NCBI RefSeq assembly: GCF_011753055.1 | Contig: NZ_VWWJ01000008.1 | Coordinates: forward strand, 203,526-267,525 | Direction of reading: 5' to 3' | Source: Burkholderia sp. Ax-1719 | GTDB taxonomy: Bacteria; Pseudomonadota; Gammaproteobacteria; Burkholderiales; Burkholderiaceae | Length of the DNA stretch: 64,000 bases | Part shown: positions 25,816-34,423 of the stretch, one piece after another | Layout: every line of letters starts with the position of its first letter | Position numbering within the stretch: position 1 is the first letter of the stretch | Made by a program: the position numbers and the translations under genes | Notes under the pieces: model-generated | What the model saw: only the letters and a program-made list of their open reading frames with translations | Database searches by the model: none | What the model was told of the DNA's origin: nothing

Positions 25816-26045
25816 GCAAGCACAATATCGAACAATCCGTCCGCGATAGCCTGGGAGTCTATTTCCAGGATCTCGACGGCAGCAATCCGCACGACGTCTA
25901 TGAAATGGTGATGGCGTGCGTTGAAAAACCGATGCTCGAGGTGGTGCTCGAGCAGGCCGGCGGCAATCAGTCGCTGGCCGCCGAGTACCTCGGCATCAAC
26001 CGCAATACGCTGCGCAAGAAGCTCCAGCAGCACGGTCTGCTGTAA
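25812..26045 (+). CDS. fis: DNA-binding protein Fis
   Basis: A 77-residue nucleoid protein and recombination/transcription factor. The C-terminal helix-turn-helix is clear (GGNQSLAAEYLGINRNTLRK, about 50-69), and the N-terminal part forms the dimer interface. It is shorter than E. coli Fis (98), as usual for betaproteobacterial homologues, so the N-terminal beta-hairpin arms that contact Hin/Gin invertases are probably missing. ATGA overlap with dusB. Confidence 0.94.
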   Translation: MSKHNIEQSVRDSLGVYFQDLDGSNPHDVYEMVMACVEKPMLEVVLEQAGGNQSLAAEYLGINRNTLRKKLQQHGLL

Positions 26046-26118
26046 CGGCCGTCGCGGCCCGCCGCACCTCTGGACTTCCAGCGCTCACTTCTCGATCTCC
26101 CGGCAACTCTCCCCCATC

Positions 26119-27684
26119 ATGATCAAGCAAGCGCTCATCTCCGTTTCCGACAAGTCAGGCATCGTCGACTTCGCGAAATCGCTGTCGGACCTCGGCGTCA
26201 AGATCCTCTCGACCGGCGGCACCGCGAAACTGCTCGCGGACGCGGGCCTTCCCGTTACCGAAGTGGCCGATTACACCGGCTTCCCGGAAATGCTCGATGG
26301 GCGCGTGAAGACGCTGCATCCGAAGGTTCACGGCGGCATCCTCGCCCGCCGCGACCTGCCGGAACACATGGCCGCGCTCGACAAGCACGACATCCCGACG
26401 ATCGATCTGCTGGTCGTGAACCTCTACCCGTTCGTCCAGACGATCTCGAAGGAAGAGTGCTCGCTGGAAGACGCGATCGAGAACATCGACATCGGCGGCC
26501 CGACGATGCTGCGCTCGGCAGCGAAGAACCATCGTGACGTGACGGTCGTGGTCGACCCGACCGACTACGCGAAGGTGCTCGAAGAGATGCGCGCAAACAG
26601 CAACAACGTCGGCTACGCGACCAACTTCCGCCTGGCCACCAAGGTGTTCGCGCACACCGCGCAGTACGACGGCGCGATCACGAACTACCTGACGAGCCTG
26701 ACCGAAGCGCTTGAGCACAAGTCGCGCAACGCCTTCCCGGCGACGCTGAACCTGGCGTTCGACAAGGTGCAGGATCTGCGTTACGGCGAAAACCCGCACC
26801 AGAGCGCTGCGTTCTACCGCGATCTGGCCTCGCCCGCTGGCGCACTTGCGAACTACAAGCAGCTGCAAGGCAAGGAACTCTCGTACAACAACATCGCGGA
26901 TTCCGACGCGGCGTGGGAATGCGTCAAGACTTTCGACGTGCCGGCCTGTGTGATCGTCAAGCACGCGAATCCGTGCGGCGTGGCAGTCGGCAAGGACGCG
27001 CTCGAATCGTATTCGAAGGCGTTCCAGACCGACCCGACCTCGGCGTTCGGCGGCATCATCGCCTTCAACCGCGAAGTGGACGAAGCCGCGGCGCAAGCCG
27101 TGTCGAAGCAGTTCGTCGAAGTGCTGATCGCGCCGTCGTTCTCGGATGCGGCCAAGGCCGTGTTCGCGGCGAAGCAGAACGTGCGTCTGCTCGAAATCGC
27201 GCTGGGCGAAGGCCATAACGCGTTCGATCTGAAGCGCGTGGGCGGCGGTCTGCTGGTGCAATCGCTCGACTCGAAGAACGTGCAGCCGCACGAACTGCGC
27301 GTCGTGACGAAGCGTCACCCGACGCCGAAGGAAATGGACGATCTGCTGTTCGCATGGCGCGTCGCGAAGTTCGTGAAGTCGAACGCGATCGTGTTCTGCG
27401 CGGACGGCATGACGATGGGCGTGGGCGCGGGCCAGATGAGCCGCGTGGATTCGGCGCGCATCGCCAGCATCAAGGCTGAGAACGCGGGTCTGAAGCTGGC
27501 CGGTTCGGCAGTGGCGTCGGATGCGTTCTTCCCGTTCCGCGACGGTCTGGACGTGGTGGTCAACGCAGGCGCGACCTGCGTGATCCAGCCGGGCGGCTCG
27601 ATGCGCGACGACGAAGTGATCGCCGCCGCCGACGAGCACAACATCGCCATGGTGATGACGGGCATCCGCCACTTCCGTCACTAA
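26119..27684 (+). CDS. purH: Bifunctional AICAR formyltransferase / IMP cyclohydrolase
   Basis: A 521-residue bifunctional enzyme for the last two steps of IMP synthesis. The N-terminal methylglyoxal-synthase-like domain (about 1-150, ALISVSDKSGIVDFAKSL) is IMP cyclohydrolase, and the rest is AICAR transformylase with the catalytic KHANPCG motif (about residue 281). ATG 26119 chosen because the family begins exactly here; the frame opens earlier inside fis. Lies 73 bp after fis and may be read from the same transcript. Confidence 0.96.
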   Translation: MIKQALISVSDKSGIVDFAKSLSDLGVKILSTGGTAKLLADAGLPVTEVADYTGFPEMLDGRVKTLHPKVHGGILARRDLPEHMAALDKHDIPTIDLLVVNLYPFVQTISKEECSLEDAIENIDIGGPTMLRSAAKNHRDVTVVVDPTDYAKVLEEMRANSNNVGYATNFRLATKVFAHTAQYDGAITNYLTSLTEALEHKSRNAFPATLNLAFDKVQDLRYGENPHQSAAFYRDLASPAGALANYKQLQGKELSYNNIADSDAAWECVKTFDVPACVIVKHANPCGVAVGKDALESYSKAFQTDPTSAFGGIIAFNREVDEAAAQAVSKQFVEVLIAPSFSDAAKAVFAAKQNVRLLEIALGEGHNAFDLKRVGGGLLVQSLDSKNVQPHELRVVTKRHPTPKEMDDLLFAWRVAKFVKSNAIVFCADGMTMGVGAGQMSRVDSARIASIKAENAGLKLAGSAVASDAFFPFRDGLDVVVNAGATCVIQPGGSMRDDEVIAAADEHNIAMVMTGIRHFRH

Positions 27685-27720
27685 ACTGACGTTCGCTGCC
27701 TCCTGCTGAGTACGCCACTA

Positions 27721-28236
27721 ATGCGAAAGACAACACGTGCGTTTGAGCTTGTAACCGGTCTCGCCATCCTCTATGGCGCGACTGCCCATGCGGGCACTGA
27801 CGCCGTACCGCAATGGATCAAGGCAGAGGCAGCCGTCGACGGCGCGGGCACGATTTATCTGAGCCCGCGCTTCACTGAGAAAAGCGGTACCTTCGCCGCG
27901 ACGCCCGAATCGATCACCGACACGCGCACCAGCATCGACGGCACCTTTCTGGTGGGCACCTGGCGCATGCAGGGCACGCCTGGCGCTCCCGCCCTCAAAG
28001 GTATGCAAGGCGAGCACTACGACGAAATGATCACGACCGAGCTGATCGATTGTGCCAACGGTTTCGGGGGCACGCTACGCACCGTCGAGAAACTCCGCGG
28101 CAAGGTCGTTCGCGACGACATCACGGCCGATAAGGACATCATGATGGTTCAGACGTCCATGGTCACGGTCGACACGCAGCTCTGCGAACTGCATACCGGG
28201 AAGGTGCGCTCAAAACTGCAAGGCGCCAGCCGCTGA
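27721..28236 (+). CDS. Secreted hypothetical protein
   Basis: A 171-residue protein that I do not recognise. Residues 1-24 (ending TAHAG) look like a signal peptide, so it is probably periplasmic. The mature part has two cysteines (about 112 and 156) that could form a disulfide and several beta-strand-like stretches (GTIYLSPRF, GTFLVGTWRM). No catalytic motif is visible. There is no clear ribosome site before ATG 27721. It sits between purH and ruvC in the same direction. Confidence 0.65.
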   Translation: MRKTTRAFELVTGLAILYGATAHAGTDAVPQWIKAEAAVDGAGTIYLSPRFTEKSGTFAATPESITDTRTSIDGTFLVGTWRMQGTPGAPALKGMQGEHYDEMITTELIDCANGFGGTLRTVEKLRGKVVRDDITADKDIMMVQTSMVTVDTQLCELHTGKVRSKLQGASR

Positions 28237-28293
28237 CGCACCGTGTGCCGTTCGTTGTACCATCACAGGCACACTGGTTTTCCCCCGTATTTC

Positions 28294-28836
28294 ATGAGAA
28301 TTCTCGGCATCGACCCCGGCTTGCGCGTGACCGGCTTCGGCGTGATCGAACGTCACGGCCATCAGCTCACGTATGTCACAAGCGGCGTCATCCGTACCGC
28401 CGATGCCGATCTGCCCTCGCGTCTGGGCACCATCTTCGAGGGCGTGTCCACGCTGATCCGCCAGCATGCGCCCGATCAGGCCGCGATCGAAAAGGTCTTC
28501 GTCAACGTCAATCCGCAATCGACGCTGCTGCTCGGCCAGGCGCGCGGCGCAGCTATCTGCGGGCTGGTGTCGGGCGGCGTGCCGGTGGCCGAGTACACCG
28601 CGCTGCAACTGAAGCAGGCCGTGGTGGGCTATGGACGCGCGACCAAGGAACAGATGCAGCAGATGGTCGTGCGCCTGCTGTGCCTCACCGGCATGCCCGG
28701 CACCGACGCCGCCGACGCGCTCGGCATGGCGATCTGCCACGCCCATAGCGGCGATACGCTCGCCACGCTCGGCGGTCTTGCTCCGGCGCTGGCGAAGAAA
28801 GGCGTGCGCGTGCGGCGCGGACGGCTTATCGGCTAG
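28294..28836 (+). CDS. ruvC: Crossover junction endodeoxyribonuclease RuvC
   Basis: A 180-residue RNase H-fold resolvase that cuts Holliday junctions. The first catalytic Asp is in GIDPGLRVTGFG (Asp7), the Glu in EKVFVNVNPQST (about 67) and the C-terminal acidic pair in DAADALGMAICH (about 140). Full length. ATG 28294 is fixed by the family N terminus. First of ruvC-ruvA-ruvB; ruvA follows 89 bp later. Confidence 0.95.
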   Translation: MRILGIDPGLRVTGFGVIERHGHQLTYVTSGVIRTADADLPSRLGTIFEGVSTLIRQHAPDQAAIEKVFVNVNPQSTLLLGQARGAAICGLVSGGVPVAEYTALQLKQAVVGYGRATKEQMQQMVVRLLCLTGMPGTDAADALGMAICHAHSGDTLATLGGLAPALAKKGVRVRRGRLIG

Positions 28837-28925
28837 TAGCGGTTTCAGCGCGTTAGCCGTTTGGCCAGCTTCCGGCGCAGCGCGCTGCGCTACACTCTCC
28901 GCTTTCTCATTTCGTTGAAGCTGCC

Positions 28926-29507
28926 ATGATCGGTCGCATTGCCGGCGTATTGCTGGAAAAGAACCCGCCGCACCTGCTCATCGACTGCAACGGCGTCGGT
29001 TACGAAGTCGACGTGCCGATGAGCACGTTCTACAACCTGCCCGGCTGCGGCGAGCGCGTCGTGCTGCTCACGCAGATGATCGTGCGCGAGGACGCGCATC
29101 TGCTGTTCGGTTTCGCCACCATCGAAGAACGCGCGACGTTCCGCGAGCTGCTCAAGATCACCGGCATCGGCGCACGCATGGCGCTGGCGATCCTCTCGGG
29201 CATGAGCGTGGGCGATCTCTCGCAGGCCATCACGATGCAGGATTCGGCGCGCCTCACGCGCGTGCCGGGCATCGGCAAGAAGACGGCCGAGCGTCTGCTG
29301 CTCGAACTCAAGGGCAAGCTCGGGGCGGATCTGGGCGCGATGGCCGCGGCCGCGTCGCCTTCGGATCACGCGAACGACATTCTCAATGCGCTGCTCGCGC
29401 TGGGTTATTCGGAGAAAGAAGCGCTCGCCGCCATCAAGAACGTGCCGGCCGGCACGGGCGTTTCCGATGGCATCAAGGCTGCGCTGAAGGCACTGTCCAA
29501 AGCGTAA
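28926..29507 (+). CDS. ruvA: Holliday junction DNA helicase subunit RuvA
   Basis: A 193-residue junction-recognition protein: an OB fold (about 1-64), a helix-hairpin-helix domain with two motifs (LLKITGIGARMAL and LTRVPGIGKKTAERL) and a C-terminal domain (about 145-193) that contacts RuvB. The acidic pin region of domain I is present. A TACACT -10 candidate lies about 30 nt before ATG 28926. Works with RuvB in branch migration. Confidence 0.96.
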   Translation: MIGRIAGVLLEKNPPHLLIDCNGVGYEVDVPMSTFYNLPGCGERVVLLTQMIVREDAHLLFGFATIEERATFRELLKITGIGARMALAILSGMSVGDLSQAITMQDSARLTRVPGIGKKTAERLLLELKGKLGADLGAMAAAASPSDHANDILNALLALGYSEKEALAAIKNVPAGTGVSDGIKAALKALSKA

Positions 29508-29639
29508 TTTGTACGCGAATGACTGGGCGCGAACGCTACGCGCCTGGTGCATTCGCGCATTGTCTGGCTGTTAGTTGCAACGGCTTTCAGCCCCACTCGC
29601 GCGGCTGGAAACGCGGCGTCCTGCGCGCCAGGTGCGCGG

Positions 29640-29645
29640 TACAAT
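29640..29645 (+). promoter_or_regulatory. -10 box of ruvB immediately before the start codon
   Basis: TACAAT at 29640-29645, with the ruvB ATG 6 nt downstream at 29652. The geometry is the same as at pepP, and there is no ribosome site between box and ATG. A weak or absent -35. Confidence 0.42.
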
Positions 29646-29651
29646 CGCTGC

Positions 29652-30737
29652 ATGATCGAAACCGACAAACTCGCCGCGAATCGCGCATCGGACGCCGCCC
29701 CCAGCCGCGTCATTGCGCCCACGCCCGCCTCGTCCGGCGAAGAAGCGTTCGAGCGCGCCTTGCGGCCGCGCCAGCTCGACGAATACGTCGGCCAGGAAAA
29801 GGTGCGCGGCCAGCTCGAAATCTTTATCGAAGCCGCCAAACGCCGCTCCGAACCGCTCGACCACGTGCTGCTGTTCGGCCCGCCGGGTCTGGGCAAGACC
29901 ACGCTTGCGCACATCATCGCGCGCGAAATGGGGGTCAGCCTGCGGCAGACGTCGGGCCCCGTGCTCGAACGCGCGGGCGATCTCGCCGCGCTGCTCACCA
30001 ATCTCGAAGCCAACGACGTGCTGTTCATCGACGAAATCCATCGGCTTTCGCCGGTCGTCGAGGAAATCCTGTACCCGGCGCTTGAGGATTATCAGATCGA
30101 CATCATGATCGGCGAAGGGCCGGCTGCGCGCAGCGTGAAGCTCGATCTGCAGCCGTTCACGCTGGTCGGCGCGACCACCCGCGCGGGCATGCTCACCAAC
30201 CCGCTGCGCGACCGCTTCGGCATCGTGTCGCGGCTGGAGTTCTACAACGCGGGCGAACTCTCGCGCATCGTGCAACGCTCCGCGGCGCTGCTGGGCGCGC
30301 AGATCGACCCGCACGGCGCGCTGGAAATCGCGCGTCGTTCGCGCGGCACGCCGCGTATCGCCAACCGCCTGCTGCGCCGCGTGCGCGATTACGCCGAAGT
30401 GAAAGCCGACGGCAACATCACCGCACAAGTGGCCGATGCCGCGCTGCGCATGCTCGACGTCGATCCGGTCGGCTTCGATCTGATGGACCGCAAGCTGCTC
30501 GAAGCGATCCTGTACAAGTTCGACGGCGGCCCGGTGGGCGTCGATAACCTCGCCGCCGCGATCGGCGAAGAGCGCGACACCATCGAAGACGTGCTGGAGC
30601 CGTATCTGATCCAGCAGGGCTTCCTGCAGCGCACGCCGCGCGGCCGCGTGGCCACGCAGATGACCTACCGCCACTTCGGCCTCACCGTCCCCGACGACGC
30701 CTCCAAGGGCGGCGACTGGGACCCGAACGAGGCGTAA
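29652..30737 (+). CDS. ruvB: Holliday junction DNA helicase subunit RuvB
   Basis: A 361-residue AAA+ motor that drives branch migration with RuvA. Walker A is GPPGLGKTT (about 79), Walker B FIDEIHRL (about 126), sensor 1 GATTRAGML; a winged-helix C-terminal domain follows with RTPRGRVAT. The first 30 residues are a variable extension, and ATG 29652 is directly preceded by a -10-like box. Separated from ruvA by 144 bp, so it can have its own promoter. Confidence 0.96.
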   Translation: MIETDKLAANRASDAAPSRVIAPTPASSGEEAFERALRPRQLDEYVGQEKVRGQLEIFIEAAKRRSEPLDHVLLFGPPGLGKTTLAHIIAREMGVSLRQTSGPVLERAGDLAALLTNLEANDVLFIDEIHRLSPVVEEILYPALEDYQIDIMIGEGPAARSVKLDLQPFTLVGATTRAGMLTNPLRDRFGIVSRLEFYNAGELSRIVQRSAALLGAQIDPHGALEIARRSRGTPRIANRLLRRVRDYAEVKADGNITAQVADAALRMLDVDPVGFDLMDRKLLEAILYKFDGGPVGVDNLAAAIGEERDTIEDVLEPYLIQQGFLQRTPRGRVATQMTYRHFGLTVPDDASKGGDWDPNEA

Positions 30738-30760
30738 GCCGCAGCGCGGGCACAGCCATC

Positions 30761-31705
30761 ATGTCCGATCACGCAGGCCGCCGCCACGACGCGCCCGAGC
30801 CGAAAGGTTTCGCGGCCCAGTTCGCGCAGCGCCTGCGCATGACGCTCGCCGAAAGCATCACGCACCTCACCACGGGCAGCGGCCCGAAGCTCGACTATTC
30901 GAATCCGCCGGGCGACCCGGGCCTGTTCGGGCCTGATGCGATCTGCTGGAAAGTTCACGCCGATTTCGCGGGGATGATGGCGGGCGGCATCAGCGCGTTG
31001 CTGCTCCAGGCGCTGCATCCGCTGGCGCTCGCGGGCGTGTGGGACCATTCGACCTTCCGCACCGATATTCTCGGCCGCTTGCGCCGCACCGCGACCTTCA
31101 TCGCGGGCACGACTTACGGCAGCCGCGCCGATGCGCTCGCGCTGATCGAGCGCGTGAAAACCATCCACGAGAGCGTGACGGGCGCCGCGCCCGATGGCCG
31201 TCCATATCGCGCGAGCGATCCGGCCTTGCTCACGTGGGTTCACGTCGCCGAAGTGTCGAGCTTTCTGGCCGCGTATCTGCGCTACGTGAATCCGTCGCTG
31301 CCGGGCACGTTACAGGACCAGTACTACGCCGAAGTCGCGCAGATCGCCCAGTTGCTCGGCGCGACCAGCGTGCCGCGCTCGCGCGCCGAAATCGCCGCTT
31401 ACCTGCAGGCGATGCAGCCCGAACTGGTCGCCAGCGACCGCACCCGTGAAGTCGTGCGCGTGCTGATGGAAGCGCCTGCGCCACGCCCCGCCATGCGCCC
31501 CGCCGGTGCGCTGATGCGCCAGGCGGGCATCGACCTGTTGCCGCCGTTCGCGCAGGCGATGCTCGGCTTCGATCGCTTCGCGCTCGCACGTCGCAGTGTG
31601 GTGCAGCCCGGCATGCGCGCGGTTGCGCCGGTGCTGCGCTGGGCGCTGGTCAATGGCGTATCGAAACGCGCACGCCGCCGCGCCGCCATGCCGCCCTCCA
31701 AATGA
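30761..31705 (+). CDS. DUF2236 (MpaB/Lcp-like oxygenase) family protein
   Basis: A 314-residue protein of the DUF2236 family, which includes mycophenolic-acid MpaB and latex-clearing Lcp-type oxygenases. It has the helical core with ALLLQALHPLALAGVWDHS (about 75-95), where the His-Pro pair is a family signature, and a second conserved stretch LLTWVHVAEVSSFLAAYLRY (about 155) containing a candidate heme/metal His. Substrate unknown. Starts 23 bp after ruvB and probably shares its transcript. Confidence 0.8.
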   Translation: MSDHAGRRHDAPEPKGFAAQFAQRLRMTLAESITHLTTGSGPKLDYSNPPGDPGLFGPDAICWKVHADFAGMMAGGISALLLQALHPLALAGVWDHSTFRTDILGRLRRTATFIAGTTYGSRADALALIERVKTIHESVTGAAPDGRPYRASDPALLTWVHVAEVSSFLAAYLRYVNPSLPGTLQDQYYAEVAQIAQLLGATSVPRSRAEIAAYLQAMQPELVASDRTREVVRVLMEAPAPRPAMRPAGALMRQAGIDLLPPFAQAMLGFDRFALARRSVVQPGMRAVAPVLRWALVNGVSKRARRRAAMPPSK

Positions 31706-31714
31706 AGCAGCGAT

Positions 31715-31749
31715 AAAAAAACGGCCAGCCGCTTGCGCGCGCTGGCCGT
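31715..31749 (-). terminator. Terminator of the binding-protein gene
   Basis: ACGGCCAGC (31721-31729) pairs with GCTGGCCGT (31741-31749). The A run at 31715-31721 is a T run on the minus strand, so it ends the gene to the right; it may also weakly stop plus-strand transcription. Confidence 0.85.
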
Positions 31750-31776
31750 CTGGTTTGCAGCGTCGATGGACGCTGC

Positions 31777-32922
31777 TTACATCTTCACCACGTCGAGCAG
31801 CGACTTCTTGCCCGCCTTGTAGTTGTAGAGCGAGATCACGCCGTGCTTGAGATCGCCCTTCGAATCGAACACCGTTTCGCCGATCACGCCCTTGTAGTCG
31901 GTGCTCGGGATTTCGGCGAGCACCTTCGCGTGGTCGGTCGAGTTCGCGCGCTTCATCGCATCGACGACGATGTACACGGCGTCATAGGTGAACGGCGCAT
32001 CGAATTCGACCGGATGGCCAAAGCGCTTCGTGTACTTCGCGGAGAACGCCGCGCCGCCGTCCATACGTTCGAGCGCCATGCCAGCCTGCGAGCAGACGAT
32101 ATTGTCCGATGCCGTGCCCGCGAGCTGCGCGAGGCTTTCCGTGCAGACGCCGTCGCCCGCCAGCACCTTGGCGCGCAGGCCCAGCTGCTTCGCCTGCTTG
32201 GCGAACGGACCGCCGGTGGCGTCCATGCCGCCGTACATGATCGCGTCGGGGTTTTCGCCCTTGATCTTGGTGAGAATCGCGCGGAAATCGACGGCCTTGT
32301 CGTTGGTCGCGTCGTGCGAGACGACCTTCAGGCCGAGCGACTTCGCGGTCTTTTCGAATTCGTTCGCGAGGCCCTGACCGTAAGCGGTCGAGTCGTCGAC
32401 CACGGCAACGGTCTTCACGTTCAGGCTCTTTGCCGCGTAGTTCGCGAGCGCCGGGCCTTGCTGCGCATCGGTCGCGACGACGCGATACGTCGTCTTGAAG
32501 TTCTGCTGCGTGTACGACGGATTCGTCGACGACGGCGAAATCTGCACGATGCCCGCATCGCTATAGATCTTCGAAGCCGGAATCGACGCGCCCGAATTCA
32601 GATGGCCGATCACCGCCACGACCTTGTCGTCGACGAGCTTCTGCGCGACCTGGGTCGCCTGGCGCGGGTCAGCGGCGTCGTCCTGCGCGTCGAGCGCGAG
32701 CGTGACCTTCTGGCCGTTGATCGTGAGGCCCTTCGCGTTGATTTCTTCGACGGCGAGGCGCGCGCCGTTTTCGTTGTCCTTGCCGAGGTGGGCCGAACCG
32801 CCCGTGAGCGGACCGACATGACCGATCTTGACGACCTGATCCGCGGACGCATTCGCGCACATCGCGCCGAACGCCAGCACGGCGGCGCTCACCGGCAACA
32901 GCTTGTGAAGCTTGAACGTCAT
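31777..32922 (-). CDS. Branched-chain amino acid ABC transporter substrate-binding protein
   Basis: A 381-residue periplasmic binding protein of the LivJ/LivK family. A signal peptide of about 26 residues ends in NASA. The mature protein begins DQVVKIGHVGPLTGGSAHLG, and the ligand-site segments GHLNSGASIPASKIY and ISPSSTNPSYT are recognisable. Ligand likely Leu/Ile/Val or a related amino acid. The permease and ATPase genes are absent from this window, so it must use a transporter encoded elsewhere. GGAGA upstream of ATG 32922 supports the start. Confidence 0.9.
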   Translation of the reverse strand: MTFKLHKLLPVSAAVLAFGAMCANASADQVVKIGHVGPLTGGSAHLGKDNENGARLAVEEINAKGLTINGQKVTLALDAQDDAADPRQATQVAQKLVDDKVVAVIGHLNSGASIPASKIYSDAGIVQISPSSTNPSYTQQNFKTTYRVVATDAQQGPALANYAAKSLNVKTVAVVDDSTAYGQGLANEFEKTAKSLGLKVVSHDATNDKAVDFRAILTKIKGENPDAIMYGGMDATGGPFAKQAKQLGLRAKVLAGDGVCTESLAQLAGTASDNIVCSQAGMALERMDGGAAFSAKYTKRFGHPVEFDAPFTYDAVYIVVDAMKRANSTDHAKVLAEIPSTDYKGVIGETVFDSKGDLKHGVISLYNYKAGKKSLLDVVKM

Positions 32923-33253
32923 TGAAAATCTCCTGCGTTTTTCTGTTACTCGTTCTGGAAACAGCTTTTTCGTTCTGCAACCCGAGGCTTCGTCACACCG
33001 CAAGCGCATGGTGCGCGCGCGTTCCTCTTCAACGCGCGGCCGGCGCACGCAGACGTCGAGAGTCGCTGCGAGGCCCCACCGGCGCGGCAAAGCGCAAAGG
33101 TCGGAGGAATGGTAGCAGGCAGGTTCGTTTGGCGGCTAGCAGTTGTGGCGCCGAAAACGTTGTGTGAGCAAACAGCAGGAAGGAGCTTGACGCGCGCGCC
33201 GGTCCCGGCATGGAACGCAGCGCGCGGCTAGATGGGGGTGAAACTACGGCGTG
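32923..33253. other. Intergenic region upstream of the binding-protein gene
   Basis: About 331 bp with no gene that can be supported. It should contain the promoter of the binding-protein gene; no -35/-10 pair stands out. It ends at the stop of gpmB. Confidence 0.4.
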
Positions 33254-33937
33254 TTATCGGCCCGGTTCGGGCGTGCGCTTGAGGCCATCGTCGGCGCTTG
33301 CGGAAGGCAGATGCGAGACATCGCCCCAGGAGATCACGCGCGCTGTCATGTGCGAACCATCGCGCTCGACATCGACCACGTTCACGCTCGTGTTGAGCAG
33401 CGGCCACGCACGCGGTGCGCCAAGATCAATGCCGTTGGCGAAGCGGTAGATGCAATCGAGCACGCCGCCGTGCGCCACGCACGCGATGCGCCCTTCGGGA
33501 TGCTTCGCGAGAATCGGCTCCAGCGCATGCAGCACGCGGTGATAAAGCTCGCGTTGCGATTCGCCTTCGGGCGGCGCAAAGCCAGGATCGCGCGTTTGCC
33601 AATGCGCGTATTCGTCGGGAAAGCGTTCGGCGATCTGGTCGCTGTCGTGCCCCTGGAACGCGCCATAGTTGCGCTCGCGCAAGCCTTCGGTGAGTTGAAC
33701 CGTGAGACCCAACGCCTGCGCGATGGGCTGCGCAGTTTGTTGCGCGCGCATCAGATCGCTCGACCAGATTGCATCGAGCCGTGCGCCTTCCTGCGCTTCA
33801 CGCCTGAAACGCGCCCCCAGCAATGCGGCCTGTTCGACGCCGCTCGTTGCGAGCGGAATGTCGATATGCCCCTGGATCCGCTTGATGCGGTTCCAGTCGG
33901 TTTCGCCGTGGCGGATGAAGAGAATCTGCGTCGTCAT
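33254..33937 (-). CDS. gpmB: Histidine phosphatase family protein (GpmB-like)
   Basis: A 227-residue member of the histidine phosphatase superfamily. The phospho-accepting His is in LFIRHGETDWN (His10), the second His in CVAHGGVLDC (about 157) and a catalytic Glu in LRERNYGAFQGHD (about 90). GpmB-like proteins are mostly phosphatases rather than glycolytic mutases. ATG 33937. It follows dtd by 15 bp, so tyrS-dtd-gpmB is probably one operon. Confidence 0.88.
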   Translation of the reverse strand: MTTQILFIRHGETDWNRIKRIQGHIDIPLATSGVEQAALLGARFRREAQEGARLDAIWSSDLMRAQQTAQPIAQALGLTVQLTEGLRERNYGAFQGHDSDQIAERFPDEYAHWQTRDPGFAPPEGESQRELYHRVLHALEPILAKHPEGRIACVAHGGVLDCIYRFANGIDLGAPRAWPLLNTSVNVVDVERDGSHMTARVISWGDVSHLPSASADDGLKRTPEPGR

Positions 33938-33952
33938 GAATGCTCGCCTCGG

Positions 33953-34423
33953 TCAGTTACGCACTTGCAGCCAGAACGTGACGGGCCCGTCGTTGACGAG
34001 CGACACCTGCATGTCCGCGCCGAATTCACCGGTCCCGACCGTGGGATGCTTCGCCCGTGCGGCGGCGACGAAGTAGTCGAACAGGCGTCGCCCTTCGTCG
34101 GGCGGCGCGGCCGGCGTGAAGCTCGGGCGCAGGCCGCTGTTGGTATCGGCCGCCAGCGTGAACTGCGACACCAGCAGCAAGCCGCCCGGCGTGCCGTTGC
34201 CGTCGATGTTCTGCACCGGCAGATTCATCTTGCCCGCCGCGTCGCTGAACACGCGATAGCCGAGCAGCTTGGCGAGGAGCTTGTCGGCGTTCGCTTCGGT
34301 GTCGCCGCGCTCCGCGCAGACGAGCGCGAGCAGCCCCTGGCCAATCTCGCCCGTCACGCGGTGCGTATCACCGTCGCGCACGCGCACGTCGGCGCGCAGC
34401 ACGCGCTGGATCAGCGCGATCAT
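33953..34423 (-). CDS. dtd: D-aminoacyl-tRNA deacylase
   Basis: A 156-residue proofreading enzyme that removes D-amino acids from tRNA. The two active-site motifs are present: LLLVSQFTLAAD (SQxTL, about 84) and SLVNDGPVTFWL (NxGPVT, about 145, here NDGPVT). Length slightly above the typical 145-150. The ATG overlaps the tyrS stop by 4 bp, a sensible pairing because TyrRS mischarges D-Tyr. Confidence 0.95.
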   Translation of the reverse strand: MIALIQRVLRADVRVRDGDTHRVTGEIGQGLLALVCAERGDTEANADKLLAKLLGYRVFSDAAGKMNLPVQNIDGNGTPGGLLLVSQFTLAADTNSGLRPSFTPAAPPDEGRRLFDYFVAAARAKHPTVGTGEFGADMQVSLVNDGPVTFWLQVRN

